Positions 46,870 to 55,246 of a stretch of 64,000 nucleotides of DNA are shown here, in pieces. The stretch spans positions 248,001-312,000 of the forward strand of contig NZ_JAGIYY010000002.1 in assembly GCF_017813335.1 (NCBI RefSeq), read 5' to 3'. The translations under genes and the position numbers were made by a program. The first letter of the stretch is position 1. Each line of letters begins with the position of its first letter. The stretch is from Tianweitania sediminis (GTDB taxonomy: Bacteria; Pseudomonadota; Alphaproteobacteria; Rhizobiales; Rhizobiaceae). The notes below the pieces were generated by a model. The model ran no database searches, was not told the DNA's origin, and saw only the letters and a program-made list of their open reading frames with translations.

Positions 46870-48897
46870 TTATCGACGGATCAGTCTTTCTATCTCCCGT
46901 TGCAGGTCCGCTTGCTGATACGGTTTCGAAAGCCGGGGCAGATCGAGGGAATAGCCGGGAGGCAACTCGGCATACCCGGTCGCAAGCAGGATGCGCAGGT
47001 CTGGAACGATCTGCAGGGCTGCCTCGGCAAGTTGCGCGCCGTTCATCTTCGGCATGGAGAAGTCGGTCATCAAGACATCGATCCGACGGCCGCTCTTGAT
47101 GATCTCCAGGGCTTGAGCAGCGGAATTCGCTTCAATGACCTCGTGCCCAAGATCTTCCAGCATATCAACCGTGCTCATGGCGATAAGCGGATCGTCGTCC
47201 ACCGTCAGAATGGTAGCCAGAAGGGGCTGATCTGGCCCTGGGTCGACAAGCTCGGCAGGGCGGATCGACGCTTCTTGTCCAGCTGAGGCGGGCAACCAGA
47301 GCTCGGCCGTTGTCCCACGCCCCGGCGTGCTGGTGAGACGCAGCATCCCACTCAACTGCTGGGCCAGACCATGCACCATCGAAAGCCCCAGACCGGTGCC
47401 CTTGCCCAGTTCCTTCGTGGAATAGAACGGCTCCGTCGCCTTCTTCAGCGTATCCAGGTCCATTCCCTGGCCTGTGTCGGTCACCGTCAGCCGGACATAC
47501 TCGCCTGCAGGCAGTTCACCTTCTTCCGCGACAATGGCGCTTTCAACAGAAATGGTAAGCACGCCGCCTTCCGGCATGGCGTCTCGCGAGTTGACGACGA
47601 GGTTCAGGAGGGCAAGCTCCACTTGGTTAGGGTCGATCAGGGCAAGCGGTACTTCGTCGCTGAGGCGCAACTGCCATTCGATGTTTGCGCCGGTAGACTT
47701 GTCGATCAGGTCTGTCATCTGGCGCACGAGTTCGGACACGTTGACCGGTTCCACCGAAAGCTCCTGCCGACGCGCGAAGGCCAGCAGCCGCTGCGTCAGC
47801 GCCGCGCCGCGTTTGGCTCCTTGCATGGCGCCATCAATCAGCCGCTGGATCTTCGGCTCTTCGGGCAGGTTCTTGCGCAAAAGATCGAGGTTGCCCAAGA
47901 CAGCCATGAGCAGGTTGTTGAAGTCGTGCGCGACGCCGCCAGTCAGCTGGCCGATCATTTCGACCTTCTGGGACTGCCGCAGCAGGCTTTCGGCTTTTTC
48001 GCGCTGCGTGATCTCGGAAAGCACCGTGCGGTGTGCGGCTTCCAGCTCTGCGGTTCGCTCAACCACGCGCGCTTCCAACGTTTCATTCAAGCGCTGGATG
48101 TCCGTTTCTGCCTTCCGGCGGGCCGTCACATCCGCAGAGACCCCGACCATCTGAGCGCCGGGATCGCCATGGTTGAGCACGCGTGCCTGGATGGCCGCCC
48201 AATGCTCGCTGCCGTCACGCCAGATCGTGCGATACTCGATCAGGTAATCGATGCCACGCCTCAGGCTTTCTTCCACGGCAGCACGCATGCGTGGAAGGTC
48301 CTGCGGATGAATCCTGGCAAGGAGATCGGCATAAGCGAATGGCTCGTCGGGTGCGTAGCCAAAGATCGCCTTGCATGTCGCCGTGGTGGTCAAGGTCATT
48401 GAAGCGAGGTCGAGCTCCCACGCGCCAAGCCGGCCCGCCGAAAGCGCGGTGTTGAGGCGATTTCGGCTTTCGTGCAACTCCTCCATGCGGGCGCGGGCCT
48501 CATATTGCCGGTCGCGCCCTTTCTTGGCGGTGCGCGCCAGGCTGGTGAAGGAGGTTGGATGGAAGGGGCGCTCCAGAAACGAAACGTTTCGCAGCACCTC
48601 GGACAATTTTGTGGCCGATCGGGTCCGTTCCGGAAGGGCGCCGCTCGCAGTGAGAACGATGAACTGGAAGTCCGACCAGGGCGCCTGTTCGGCCATCGCA
48701 CTTCGAAGGTGGTCGAGGTCTTCTCCGCGCAGCGATTCTTCTGTGATCACCGCAAAGCAGGCATCATCGGTCAGCCGCTCAACCAGGTCGCGATAGCTGG
48801 CACAGACAATCGAACCAATGCCTGCTGCTGAAAGCAGCCGCGACGCAACCTCGGCATCTCGGCCCCGAGGGGCCAGGATCAGGGCCTCACCAGCCAT
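46870..48897 (-). CDS. PAS hybrid histidine kinase with pseudo-receiver
   Basis: A 675-aa soluble kinase. Residues 1-125 have the layout of a receiver domain but lack the phospho-Asp (ITEES at 51-55) and the conserved Lys (LERPFHP near 109), so it is a pseudo-receiver. A PAS_3 domain (about 150-265) with IWRDGSEHW, a coiled coil, and the kinase core with His324 in GGVAHDFNNLL follow. The ATPase domain has GLGLSMVHGL. A C-terminal receiver carries Asp in MTDFSMPKMNG. It starts 3 nt after the KaiC-like gene, so the two are one operon and probably one pathway. Confidence 0.88.
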   Translation of the reverse strand: MAGEALILAPRGRDAEVASRLLSAAGIGSIVCASYRDLVERLTDDACFAVITEESLRGEDLDHLRSAMAEQAPWSDFQFIVLTASGALPERTRSATKLSEVLRNVSFLERPFHPTSFTSLARTAKKGRDRQYEARARMEELHESRNRLNTALSAGRLGAWELDLASMTLTTTATCKAIFGYAPDEPFAYADLLARIHPQDLPRMRAAVEESLRRGIDYLIEYRTIWRDGSEHWAAIQARVLNHGDPGAQMVGVSADVTARRKAETDIQRLNETLEARVVERTAELEAAHRTVLSEITQREKAESLLRQSQKVEMIGQLTGGVAHDFNNLLMAVLGNLDLLRKNLPEEPKIQRLIDGAMQGAKRGAALTQRLLAFARRQELSVEPVNVSELVRQMTDLIDKSTGANIEWQLRLSDEVPLALIDPNQVELALLNLVVNSRDAMPEGGVLTISVESAIVAEEGELPAGEYVRLTVTDTGQGMDLDTLKKATEPFYSTKELGKGTGLGLSMVHGLAQQLSGMLRLTSTPGRGTTAELWLPASAGQEASIRPAELVDPGPDQPLLATILTVDDDPLIAMSTVDMLEDLGHEVIEANSAAQALEIIKSGRRIDVLMTDFSMPKMNGAQLAEAALQIVPDLRILLATGYAELPPGYSLDLPRLSKPYQQADLQREIERLIRR

Positions 48898-48900
48898 GAG

Positions 48901-50406
48901 CTAGGCACCAGGAGTGGCGATTGCATCGTTCATGATGGCCGGCCGTTCACCCACAAAAACAGGAACGCCGCGCAAGATGCCCTGAAACTCCGTCAGCGGC
49001 TGGCCAAGCGTCAAGCCGCTGCCGCCAATCCGATATTCCCGGATCGTGTCCTCGTGTCCGCCCGTGCGCTTCTTGATGATGGATACCGCGCGGCGGACCT
49101 TGCCGAGCGCTTCGAAATAGCGGAGCAGGATCACCGTATCCGCCAGATAGGTGATGTCCACGGGAGCCTTCATGTCCCCCATCAAACCGTGCTGGGCAAC
49201 GGTCAGGAACGTCGTGGCGCCCTGGCGATTGAGATATTGAAGCAGCTCGTGGATATGCAGGATGAGGGCATTTTCCTCGGGCATCGCCGCCTGGTAGCCG
49301 TTGAGGCTGTCGATCACCACCGTCTTGGCAAGTTTCTCGTTGACCACCCTCCTCACGCGATGGGCAAATTCGCCCGGCGAAAGCTCCGCTGCATCGACCT
49401 GCTCGAGGTGAAGCAGGCCCTGATCGCGCCATGCGGCGAAATCAAACCCCATGGCTTTGCATCGACTAAGGAGGAGGCCGATTTCCTCATCGAAGATGAA
49501 CATGGCCGCTCGCTCGCCGCGCGCGATGGCAGCGGCCACGAACTGGAAGGAGAAGGTGCTCTTGCCAGTCCCGGCGGGGCCGAGCACGAGCGCGCTTGAT
49601 CCTTGCTCGATGCCGCCGCCCAGCAGCTGGTCGAGTTCGTCGATGCCGCTCGTCATCTGGCCGCGTGTGAACCTTGTGCGGTGCTCCGCGGCCACCAAGC
49701 GGGGGAAAACCTGGACCCCGCCCTTGCGGATGATGAAGTCGTGGTAGCCGCCGCGGAAAGCCTGTCCGCGATATTTCATGACGCGCACGCGCCGCCGCTC
49801 AGCGCCATATTCCGGCGCGACTTCTTCCAGCTTCACCACACCATGCGCCACGCTGTGCACGGTCTTGTCCAATGTGTCGGAGGTGAGATCGTCGAGAAGC
49901 AGGACGGTTGCGCCCTGGCGAGCAAAATAGTGTTTCAGTGACAGGATCTGCCGGCGGTAGCGCAGGGAGCTTTGCGCCAGAAGCCGGATCTCCGAAAGAC
50001 TGTCCAAGACCACCCGAACCGGCTTCACACGCTCCACGGCGTCGAAGATCTGCTTCACGGTTTCACCGAGTTCCAGGTCCGACGCGTAGAGCAGGCTCTG
50101 CTCGTTGTCATGATCAAGGACGTTCTCCGGCGGGATCAACTCGCAGACCTCGATATTGCCATCGAGTTCCCAGCCATGCGACGCCGCCCCGGACCGCAGC
50201 TCCTTTTCTGTTTCCGACAAGGTGATGTAAAGGCCGCGTTCTCCTGATTCAGCGCCCGCCAGTAGGAAGCGGAGCGCCACCGTGGTCTTCCCGGTGCCCG
50301 GACTGCCTTCGAAAAGGTAGACGTGCCCTCTCGCCAAACCGCCGACGAGAATGTCGTCGAGCCCCTGAATCCCTGTTTGAGCACTGTTGGAAAGTTCAAC
50401 GTCCAA
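48901..50406 (-). CDS. KaiC-like two-domain RecA-type ATPase
   Basis: A 501-aa protein with two KaiC domains. Walker A is GSPGTGKTT at 34-42 in the first and GPAGTGKST at 276-284 in the second. The catalytic pair after strand 2 is SE (64-65) in the first domain and EE (307-308) in the second. At the place of the two cyanobacterial phosphosites Ser431/Thr432 stand Thr419 and Tyr420 (DITYLADT), followed by the matching LLRYFEALGKVRRA block. No kaiA or kaiB is nearby. A TTG at 50406 with GGAG 9 nt upstream is the natural start; the frame continues to 50709 without family resemblance. Confidence 0.85.
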   Translation of the reverse strand: MDVELSNSAQTGIQGLDDILVGGLARGHVYLFEGSPGTGKTTVALRFLLAGAESGERGLYITLSETEKELRSGAASHGWELDGNIEVCELIPPENVLDHDNEQSLLYASDLELGETVKQIFDAVERVKPVRVVLDSLSEIRLLAQSSLRYRRQILSLKHYFARQGATVLLLDDLTSDTLDKTVHSVAHGVVKLEEVAPEYGAERRRVRVMKYRGQAFRGGYHDFIIRKGGVQVFPRLVAAEHRTRFTRGQMTSGIDELDQLLGGGIEQGSSALVLGPAGTGKSTFSFQFVAAAIARGERAAMFIFDEEIGLLLSRCKAMGFDFAAWRDQGLLHLEQVDAAELSPGEFAHRVRRVVNEKLAKTVVIDSLNGYQAAMPEENALILHIHELLQYLNRQGATTFLTVAQHGLMGDMKAPVDITYLADTVILLRYFEALGKVRRAVSIIKKRTGGHEDTIREYRIGGSGLTLGQPLTEFQGILRGVPVFVGERPAIMNDAIATPGA

Positions 50407-50756
50407 GAAACTTGCTCCAGAACAAGGAGGAGGGGCAGCGAAGCGCGAAACCGCCCGCAAGGTGAAGCAAGCAGTATCAAGTCGCTGCCGGGTCGTGAAG
50501 GGCCATATAGGCTGACCAGCTGCCCGCAGTAGGGTCACCTCAAGAGCAGAAACAGCGACAACTTCGCCATCCTGATTGCAGCCGTCGGCCAAGGTGAGTT
50601 GCCCATCAAGCCTGTTTCGACTCGATAGCGCCTCGGGAAGAGTTACAGAAATGTAACGAACTTTTTCGGAACGACATCTTCCGTGTGTTGTTAGCCCTGT
50701 ATCAGTCACTTGGCTGATGAGAACGAGAAACGAAACGCTTCAAGGAAGGCAGAACC
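50407..50756. promoter_or_regulatory. Divergent control region (KaiC operon / EF-hand gene)
   Basis: These 350 bases separate the KaiC-like operon from the EF-hand gene. GTTACA-GAAA-TGTAAC (50642-50657) is an exact inverted repeat. GGAAC (50668-50672) and TGTT (50689-50692), 16 nt apart, resemble the alphaproteobacterial general stress promoter GGAAC-N16/17-CGTT and would start transcription toward the EF-hand gene. GAAGG precedes its ATG. Confidence 0.5.
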
Positions 50757-51185
50757 ATGAATAACATCTGGAAAATCGCCGCCGTACCAGCCGTTGCATT
50801 CTCGCTGATGGCTACTCCAGCACTAGCCGCCGAGCCATACGACGGCTGGGACAGCAACTCCGACAGCCAGTTGGACATGAATGAATATCGCACTGGCTTG
50901 GACAAGGCCGGCGTCTTCGACAAGTGGGATGCTGACAAGAATGGCACCCTGTCTGAAACCGAGTTCAACGAGAACATCGGCGACAACACTACTGCGTTCA
51001 ATGAGCGCTTTGGCGAGAACGCCTACGCCGATTGGGACGCCGACGACAACAACGAGCTGTCCGAGGATGAATTCTACGAGAACAGCTACGCCGCCTATGA
51101 CGCCGACTCCGACAAGGTCATCGAAGAGCCTGAGCTGGGCGACCTCGGCGACGACATGGGCGATGGCGGTTTCTGGGACGTCTAA
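50757..51185 (+). CDS. Secreted EF-hand calcium-binding protein
   Basis: A 142-aa exported acidic protein. A signal peptide ends at ALA (residue 24). Four EF-hand loops of 12 residues follow, each ending in Glu: 32-43, 58-69, 94-105 and 115-126. The second and third are the most canonical (DADKNGTLSETE, DADDNNELSEDE). The protein should bind several Ca ions in the periplasm or outside. The tail GDDMGDGGFWDV is also acidic. An EcfG-like promoter stands upstream, suggesting stress induction. A secreted PepSY-like protein follows after 75 nt. Confidence 0.85.
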   Translation: MNNIWKIAAVPAVAFSLMATPALAAEPYDGWDSNSDSQLDMNEYRTGLDKAGVFDKWDADKNGTLSETEFNENIGDNTTAFNERFGENAYADWDADDNNELSEDEFYENSYAAYDADSDKVIEEPELGDLGDDMGDGGFWDV

Positions 51186-51260
51186 GTCCATCGCATCCCC
51201 AAAACTTGGACACGCGTCGACGAATGAGTTGGCGGTGTCCCAAAACAAAGGATTAAATCT

Positions 51261-51704
51261 ATGAAAAAGCTACTTCTCGCAGCGACCGTGGTCGCGTTCG
51301 GTGTTTCGCCAGTGATGGCACAGTCGGGCAACACCACAACCGACTCATCCGGCGGCGCAGCCGCCAGCAGCACCACTTCGACAACTGGCGGCGCGAGCAC
51401 GTCTACGTCCACTTCGGGCGGATCCTCGGGTCTATCGAGTGAGCAGATGGTCGCTTCCCAGGGCAACGTCCTGAAAGCACTGCAACAGGCCGGTTACACC
51501 GAAGCCAAGGTGATGGACGCCGCATACATGGTCCAGGCCAAGACACCGAATGGTGAACTGGTTCTCATGATGATCGACACCAGCGGACGTGTAATGGGCG
51601 CCCAGGCTGCACCAACGGGCAACGCGACTTCGGGCTCCTCTTCGTCGGGCTCGTCCACTTCGGGTTCCTCGACGGACTCGTCGAATTCGGGCTCAGCCAA
51701 CTAA
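51261..51704 (+). CDS. Secreted Ser/Thr/Gly-rich protein with PepSY-like core
   Basis: A 147-aa exported protein. The signal peptide is cut near VMA (residue 20). Two low-complexity arms rich in Ser, Thr and Gly (about 22-57 and 115-147) flank a folded core of about 55 residues, SEQMVASQGNVLKALQQAGY through MIDTSGRVMG, which resembles a PepSY domain. No cysteine is present. It follows the EF-hand gene; a hairpin comes 36 nt after the stop. Function is unknown; a peptidase-inhibitor or wall-binding role is speculative. Confidence 0.65.
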   Translation: MKKLLLAATVVAFGVSPVMAQSGNTTTDSSGGAAASSTTSTTGGASTSTSTSGGSSGLSSEQMVASQGNVLKALQQAGYTEAKVMDAAYMVQAKTPNGELVLMMIDTSGRVMGAQAAPTGNATSGSSSSGSSTSGSSTDSSNSGSAN

Positions 51705-51739
51705 GCACCGAAAGTTCCCGGACGTTTGATCCGGCGACA

Positions 51740-51775
51740 AAGTTTGAGGGTCGGCACCTGTCGACCCTCAAACTT
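51740..51775 (+). terminator. 14-bp stem hairpin
   Basis: AAGTTTGAGGGTCG and its exact complement enclose an 8-nt loop. The end of the stem is AACTTTATTC, giving a weak T-rich tail. It most likely ends the EF-hand/PepSY transcript. Confidence 0.75.
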
Positions 51776-51831
51776 TATTCTCTCTGCTGCCAAGCGACAG
51801 GCAGAGCGCTAAGATGTGAAGGAGGGTCAAA

Positions 51832-52449
51832 GTGGGGCTTCCAAGACTTTGTGGCACGCTCGGACTGGCGGGGGCTGTGTTCCCGATAGTCGCAGACGTT
51901 CTGAGCTGGTTTATAGCCGATAGCTACAGTCCGCTGAGCCAGACGATCAGTGATCTGGCTGTAGGAGACGCAAGCTGGCTGATGGACCTAGGCCTCTTGG
52001 TACTGGCGCTGGCCTGCCTGCTCATCGGCGTGGGTCTTTTATCCCTCCGAACGAAAACTCGGAATCTGCGGATCGCTGGCATAGCCACAATCGCGATAGG
52101 CGCCGAAGTAGCTCTGATCGCCATGGTGCATCAGTACGCCGGAACAGAAAACACGGGTGCCGATTTCCATTCGTGGGCAAACTATCTCCTGTACGCGTCG
52201 TTTGCAACTGCGGCACTGGCCGGCGCTTCCGGCCTGCGCACCCTGGATTCCTCTGTTGCCGGTTACAGCCGTGTCATTGGTTGGATCTGGGTAGTCGCGG
52301 CGCCCGTCTACTACTTCTGGTTTCCGAGTGGCTGGGCTGGATTCTTGGAACGAGCATTGGCGGCTCTGCTGCTCGCGTGGCTGATCATGGTTGCTGCTGA
52401 GCTGCGAAAGACCGACCGAGGCTCGCGAGTTGTGCCCGCTCGGGCATGA
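51832..52449 (+). CDS. DUF998 membrane protein
   Basis: A 205-aa integral membrane protein with about six helices matching DUF998, a family of unknown function. The conserved SPLSQTISDLAVG segment follows helix 1. The start is GTG with GGAGGG 6 nt upstream. It converges on the cytochrome bd genes, whose small DUF2474 gene ends 8 nt beyond. Confidence 0.75.
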   Translation: MGLPRLCGTLGLAGAVFPIVADVLSWFIADSYSPLSQTISDLAVGDASWLMDLGLLVLALACLLIGVGLLSLRTKTRNLRIAGIATIAIGAEVALIAMVHQYAGTENTGADFHSWANYLLYASFATAALAGASGLRTLDSSVAGYSRVIGWIWVVAAPVYYFWFPSGWAGFLERALAALLLAWLIMVAAELRKTDRGSRVVPARA

Positions 52450-52456
52450 GCGGCTT

Positions 52457-52606
52457 TCACGTGATCCAAACGCGAATGGCAAAAGCCACAACGGCAACGG
52501 CCGCGACGCTCGCAAGCCACAGGAGGACGAACCAAGAAAGACGGCGCAGGAGAGAAGGGGCCTGCCGCTCGGCGCCTTGTTCCCTTTGTCCAGAAGGCGG
52601 ACCCAT
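52457..52606 (-). CDS. DUF2474 small subunit of the cytochrome bd oxidase
   Basis: A 49-aa protein starting MGPPSGQREQ, with one membrane helix (WFVLLWLASVAAVAVVAFAI) near its end and a short RVWIT tail. This is the DUF2474 family that regularly follows cioB/cydB and is comparable in place and size to CydX. The ATG overlaps the cydB stop by one base (TGATG), so it is translationally coupled to it. Confidence 0.85.
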   Translation of the reverse strand: MGPPSGQREQGAERQAPSLLRRLSWFVLLWLASVAAVAVVAFAIRVWIT

Positions 52607-53643
52607 CAGTGGTATCCGGTATCTGGATCGATCTTGCCTCGAAATACCCAGTAAGCGTAGCCGGTATAAGCCAGGATGATCGGGATCAGGATCCCCGCGC
52701 CGACGAGCATGAAAAGCTGCGCATTACGGGGCGCGGCAGCTTCCCATATGGTCACACCGACGGGCACGATATAGGGGAACATCGAGATTCCGAGGCCGAT
52801 AAAGCACAGGGTGAACATGGCCAGAGCCAGCACGAATGGCCAGTAATCGTGCCGGTGCACGGTGAGCGCCCTGAACATCAGCGTGGCCAGCGCCAGAACT
52901 GAAAGCCCGACGAGCCCCGCAAGAAGGATGCCCCAGCCGCGAAACCATCGGCTGTAGTAACCCTCCTGAAGAAAGGGCGTCCACAGGCTCACGATGCCGA
53001 TGAATCCCACGGTCGCGATGCCGAACAGCCAAGCTCGCCGGCGCATCCTTTCCTGCAGGTCCCCAGTCGTTTTCATCACCAGCCAGGTGGCGCCAAGCAG
53101 CATGTAACCGACCATCAGGGCGAGGCCCACGGTTAGCGAAAACGGCGTCAGCCAGTCCCACCAACCACCTGCATAGGCGCGCGCTGCCTTGTCGACCTCG
53201 ATGCCCTGAAGGAGACCTCCGAGCGCGATGCCTTGTGCCAGCGCGGCCGTGCCCGACCCAAAGATGAAAGCGAAGTCCCAAACACCCCGCCACCGCTCCG
53301 TACGCCAACGGAACTCGAAGGCGACGCCGCGGAAGATAAGGGCCAGGAGCATGGCAATGATGGGCGCGTACAGCGCCGGCAGCACCAGCGAATAAGCAAG
53401 CGGAAAGGCAGCAAAGAGCCCGCCGCCACCCAGAACCAGCCAAGTTTCGTTGCCGTCCCAGACAGGCGCGACTGAGTTCATCATGACGTCCCTGTCGCCG
53501 CGATGGCGCTCGGCAGCAAAAAGCATGCCGAGCCCGAGATCGAAGCCATCGAGTATGACGTAGACCAGAACGGCAAAGGCAATCAGGAACGCCCAAACCA
53601 CCGTGAGGTCGAACGAAACACCGTCAGCGAGTGGCATGTTCAT
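52606..53643 (-). CDS. cydB: Cytochrome bd-type ubiquinol oxidase subunit II
   Basis: Subunit II of a bd-type oxidase, 345 aa with about nine helices. FDLGLGMLF and DGNETWLVLGGGGLFAAFPLAY near residue 58 are the family signature. It supports the quinol-oxidising heme subunit encoded just upstream, and its ATG overlaps the cydA stop by 4 nt. Like its partner it is closer to the cyanide-insensitive CioB type. No cydDC exporter is in the window. Confidence 0.92.
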   Translation of the reverse strand: MNMPLADGVSFDLTVVWAFLIAFAVLVYVILDGFDLGLGMLFAAERHRGDRDVMMNSVAPVWDGNETWLVLGGGGLFAAFPLAYSLVLPALYAPIIAMLLALIFRGVAFEFRWRTERWRGVWDFAFIFGSGTAALAQGIALGGLLQGIEVDKAARAYAGGWWDWLTPFSLTVGLALMVGYMLLGATWLVMKTTGDLQERMRRRAWLFGIATVGFIGIVSLWTPFLQEGYYSRWFRGWGILLAGLVGLSVLALATLMFRALTVHRHDYWPFVLALAMFTLCFIGLGISMFPYIVPVGVTIWEAAAPRNAQLFMLVGAGILIPIILAYTGYAYWVFRGKIDPDTGYH

Positions 53644-55088
53644 GCTCCCCCTTTTCGGTCATCAGCCCGCCGCACCGCTTCTTCCGGAGCGGGAGTGATG
53701 CCAGCCGTGCGAATCGGCCCCGGCGCCACGTCCTGAAGGCGCGGTTCGTCAAAGACCGGTGGCCGCGACATCAGCCGCAGGATGTAATAGGTTCCCGCGC
53801 CAAAGACGGCGAAGTAGACCACCACAAACGCAACAAGCGAGGATCCAACGGCGGCCGCATCGAGTGGCGCTGCGCTGTCGACCGTGCGCAACAGACCGTA
53901 GACCGTGTAAGGCTGGCGTCCGACCTCGGTGGTGATCCAGCCGGCGAGAACGGCAACCAGACCGGATGGCGCCATAACCACGGCAGCACGGTGCAACCAG
54001 TGGGCGGAATAAAGGTTTCCGCGCACCCGGGCCCACAGTGACCAGAGCCCAAGGGCCAGCATCGCAAAGCCGATGGCCACCATGACGCGGAACGACCAGA
54101 ACACGATGAAGGTGGGCGGCTGCTCATCGTCGGGAATGGTATCAAGGCCATCGAGCGGTGCGGCAAGGTCGTGCTTGAGGATCAGCGAACTGAGATTCGG
54201 GATCCCGATCGCGTAGTCCAGGCGCTGCGCCTCGTCATTGGGGATCCCGAAAAGGTAGAGCGGGGCGCCGTCGGGGTGGCTTTCGTAGTGCCCCTCCATC
54301 GCCATGACCTTGGCCGGCTGATGCTCAAGCGTGTTCAGACCATGGAGATCGCCAAGGAAAATTTGCACGGGCGCGACAACGACGGCCATCCACATGGCCA
54401 TGGAAAACATCGTGCGCGTTGAGGCACTTGCCGGCTCTGACAGTCGCCGCCTGCGCAACAAATGACTGGCCCCGACGCCACCCACGATAAATGCCGTTGT
54501 CAGATACGCCGCCGTAACGGTGTGCATCAGGCGGTAAGGGAAAGAGGGATTGAAGATCACCTGCCAGAAGTCCGTCGGCAGGAACTGACCGGTTTCAAGG
54601 TCGATCTCGAAACCGGCGGGCGTGTGCATCCAGCTGTTCACCGACAGGATCCAGAAGGCCGACATCGCGGTGCCACCAGCAACCGCGATGCAAGCGATCA
54701 TGTGCAGGGTCGGTCCGACGCGCTCGCGCCCGAAAAGCATGATCCCGAGAAAGCCCGCCTCGAGAAAAAAGGCTGACAGGACCTCGTAGGCCATCGGCGC
54801 ACCGATCACGGGCCCCGCCTTGTCTGAAAACACGGACCAGTTCGTGCCGAACTGGTACGACATCACGATCCCCGACACGACGCCCATGGCGAAAGCGAGC
54901 GCGAAGATCTTCACCCAATAGCGAAACAGGTCGAGATACTGGTGGTCCCTGGTCCAAAGCCAGAGCCCGTTCAAAACAGCGAGGTAGCTCGCCAGCCCGA
55001 TCGTGAAGGCCGGGAAAAGGAAGTGGAAGCTCACGGTGAACGCGAACTGGATGCGTGCCAGGAGAACCGCGTCGAAAGATCCAAGCAT
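53640..55088 (-). CDS. cydA: Cytochrome bd-type ubiquinol oxidase subunit I (CioA type)
   Basis: The heme-bearing subunit of a quinol:O2 oxidoreductase in the inner membrane. His22 in FTVSFHFLFPAF is the N-terminal heme ligand, a second His lies in YRLMHTVTAAYL near 184, and GWITTEVGRQPYTVYG near 389 is the GRQP block. At 482 aa it has the short Q-loop of cyanide-insensitive (CioA) oxidases. Such enzymes help respiration at low O2 or with poisons. A perfect palindrome lies 24 nt upstream of the start. It is first in the operon cydA-cydB-DUF2474. Confidence 0.93.
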   Translation of the reverse strand: MLGSFDAVLLARIQFAFTVSFHFLFPAFTIGLASYLAVLNGLWLWTRDHQYLDLFRYWVKIFALAFAMGVVSGIVMSYQFGTNWSVFSDKAGPVIGAPMAYEVLSAFFLEAGFLGIMLFGRERVGPTLHMIACIAVAGGTAMSAFWILSVNSWMHTPAGFEIDLETGQFLPTDFWQVIFNPSFPYRLMHTVTAAYLTTAFIVGGVGASHLLRRRRLSEPASASTRTMFSMAMWMAVVVAPVQIFLGDLHGLNTLEHQPAKVMAMEGHYESHPDGAPLYLFGIPNDEAQRLDYAIGIPNLSSLILKHDLAAPLDGLDTIPDDEQPPTFIVFWSFRVMVAIGFAMLALGLWSLWARVRGNLYSAHWLHRAAVVMAPSGLVAVLAGWITTEVGRQPYTVYGLLRTVDSAAPLDAAAVGSSLVAFVVVYFAVFGAGTYYILRLMSRPPVFDEPRLQDVAPGPIRTAGITPAPEEAVRRADDRKGGA

Positions 55089-55111
55089 CTTGTCTTAAGT
55101 GTCCTCGCATC

Positions 55112-55128
55112 GTCGCCACGGTGGCGAC
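55112..55128. promoter_or_regulatory. Palindrome upstream of cydA
   Basis: GTCGCCAC-G-GTGGCGAC, exact 8-bp arms around one base, 24 nt before the cydA start. It may be an operator or part of the leader mRNA. It does not match the FNR box TTGAT-N4-ATCAA. Confidence 0.45.
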
Positions 55129-55246
55129 AGTCTGTCAGTTTTCGTGAGCAAGGTCACGTCCAGACCTCAAGAGACCGCCTTGACTGCCAACACAAGGAGG
55201 TGGTTCGTCGGCAGGATCGGCAAACAGCTCGCGGCCTGCAACGGCG

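Noticed and set aside
51261-51704. Ser/Thr/Gly runs as a tandem DNA repeat
   Set aside because: The protein arms are low-complexity, but the codons vary and no regular nucleotide period is visible.
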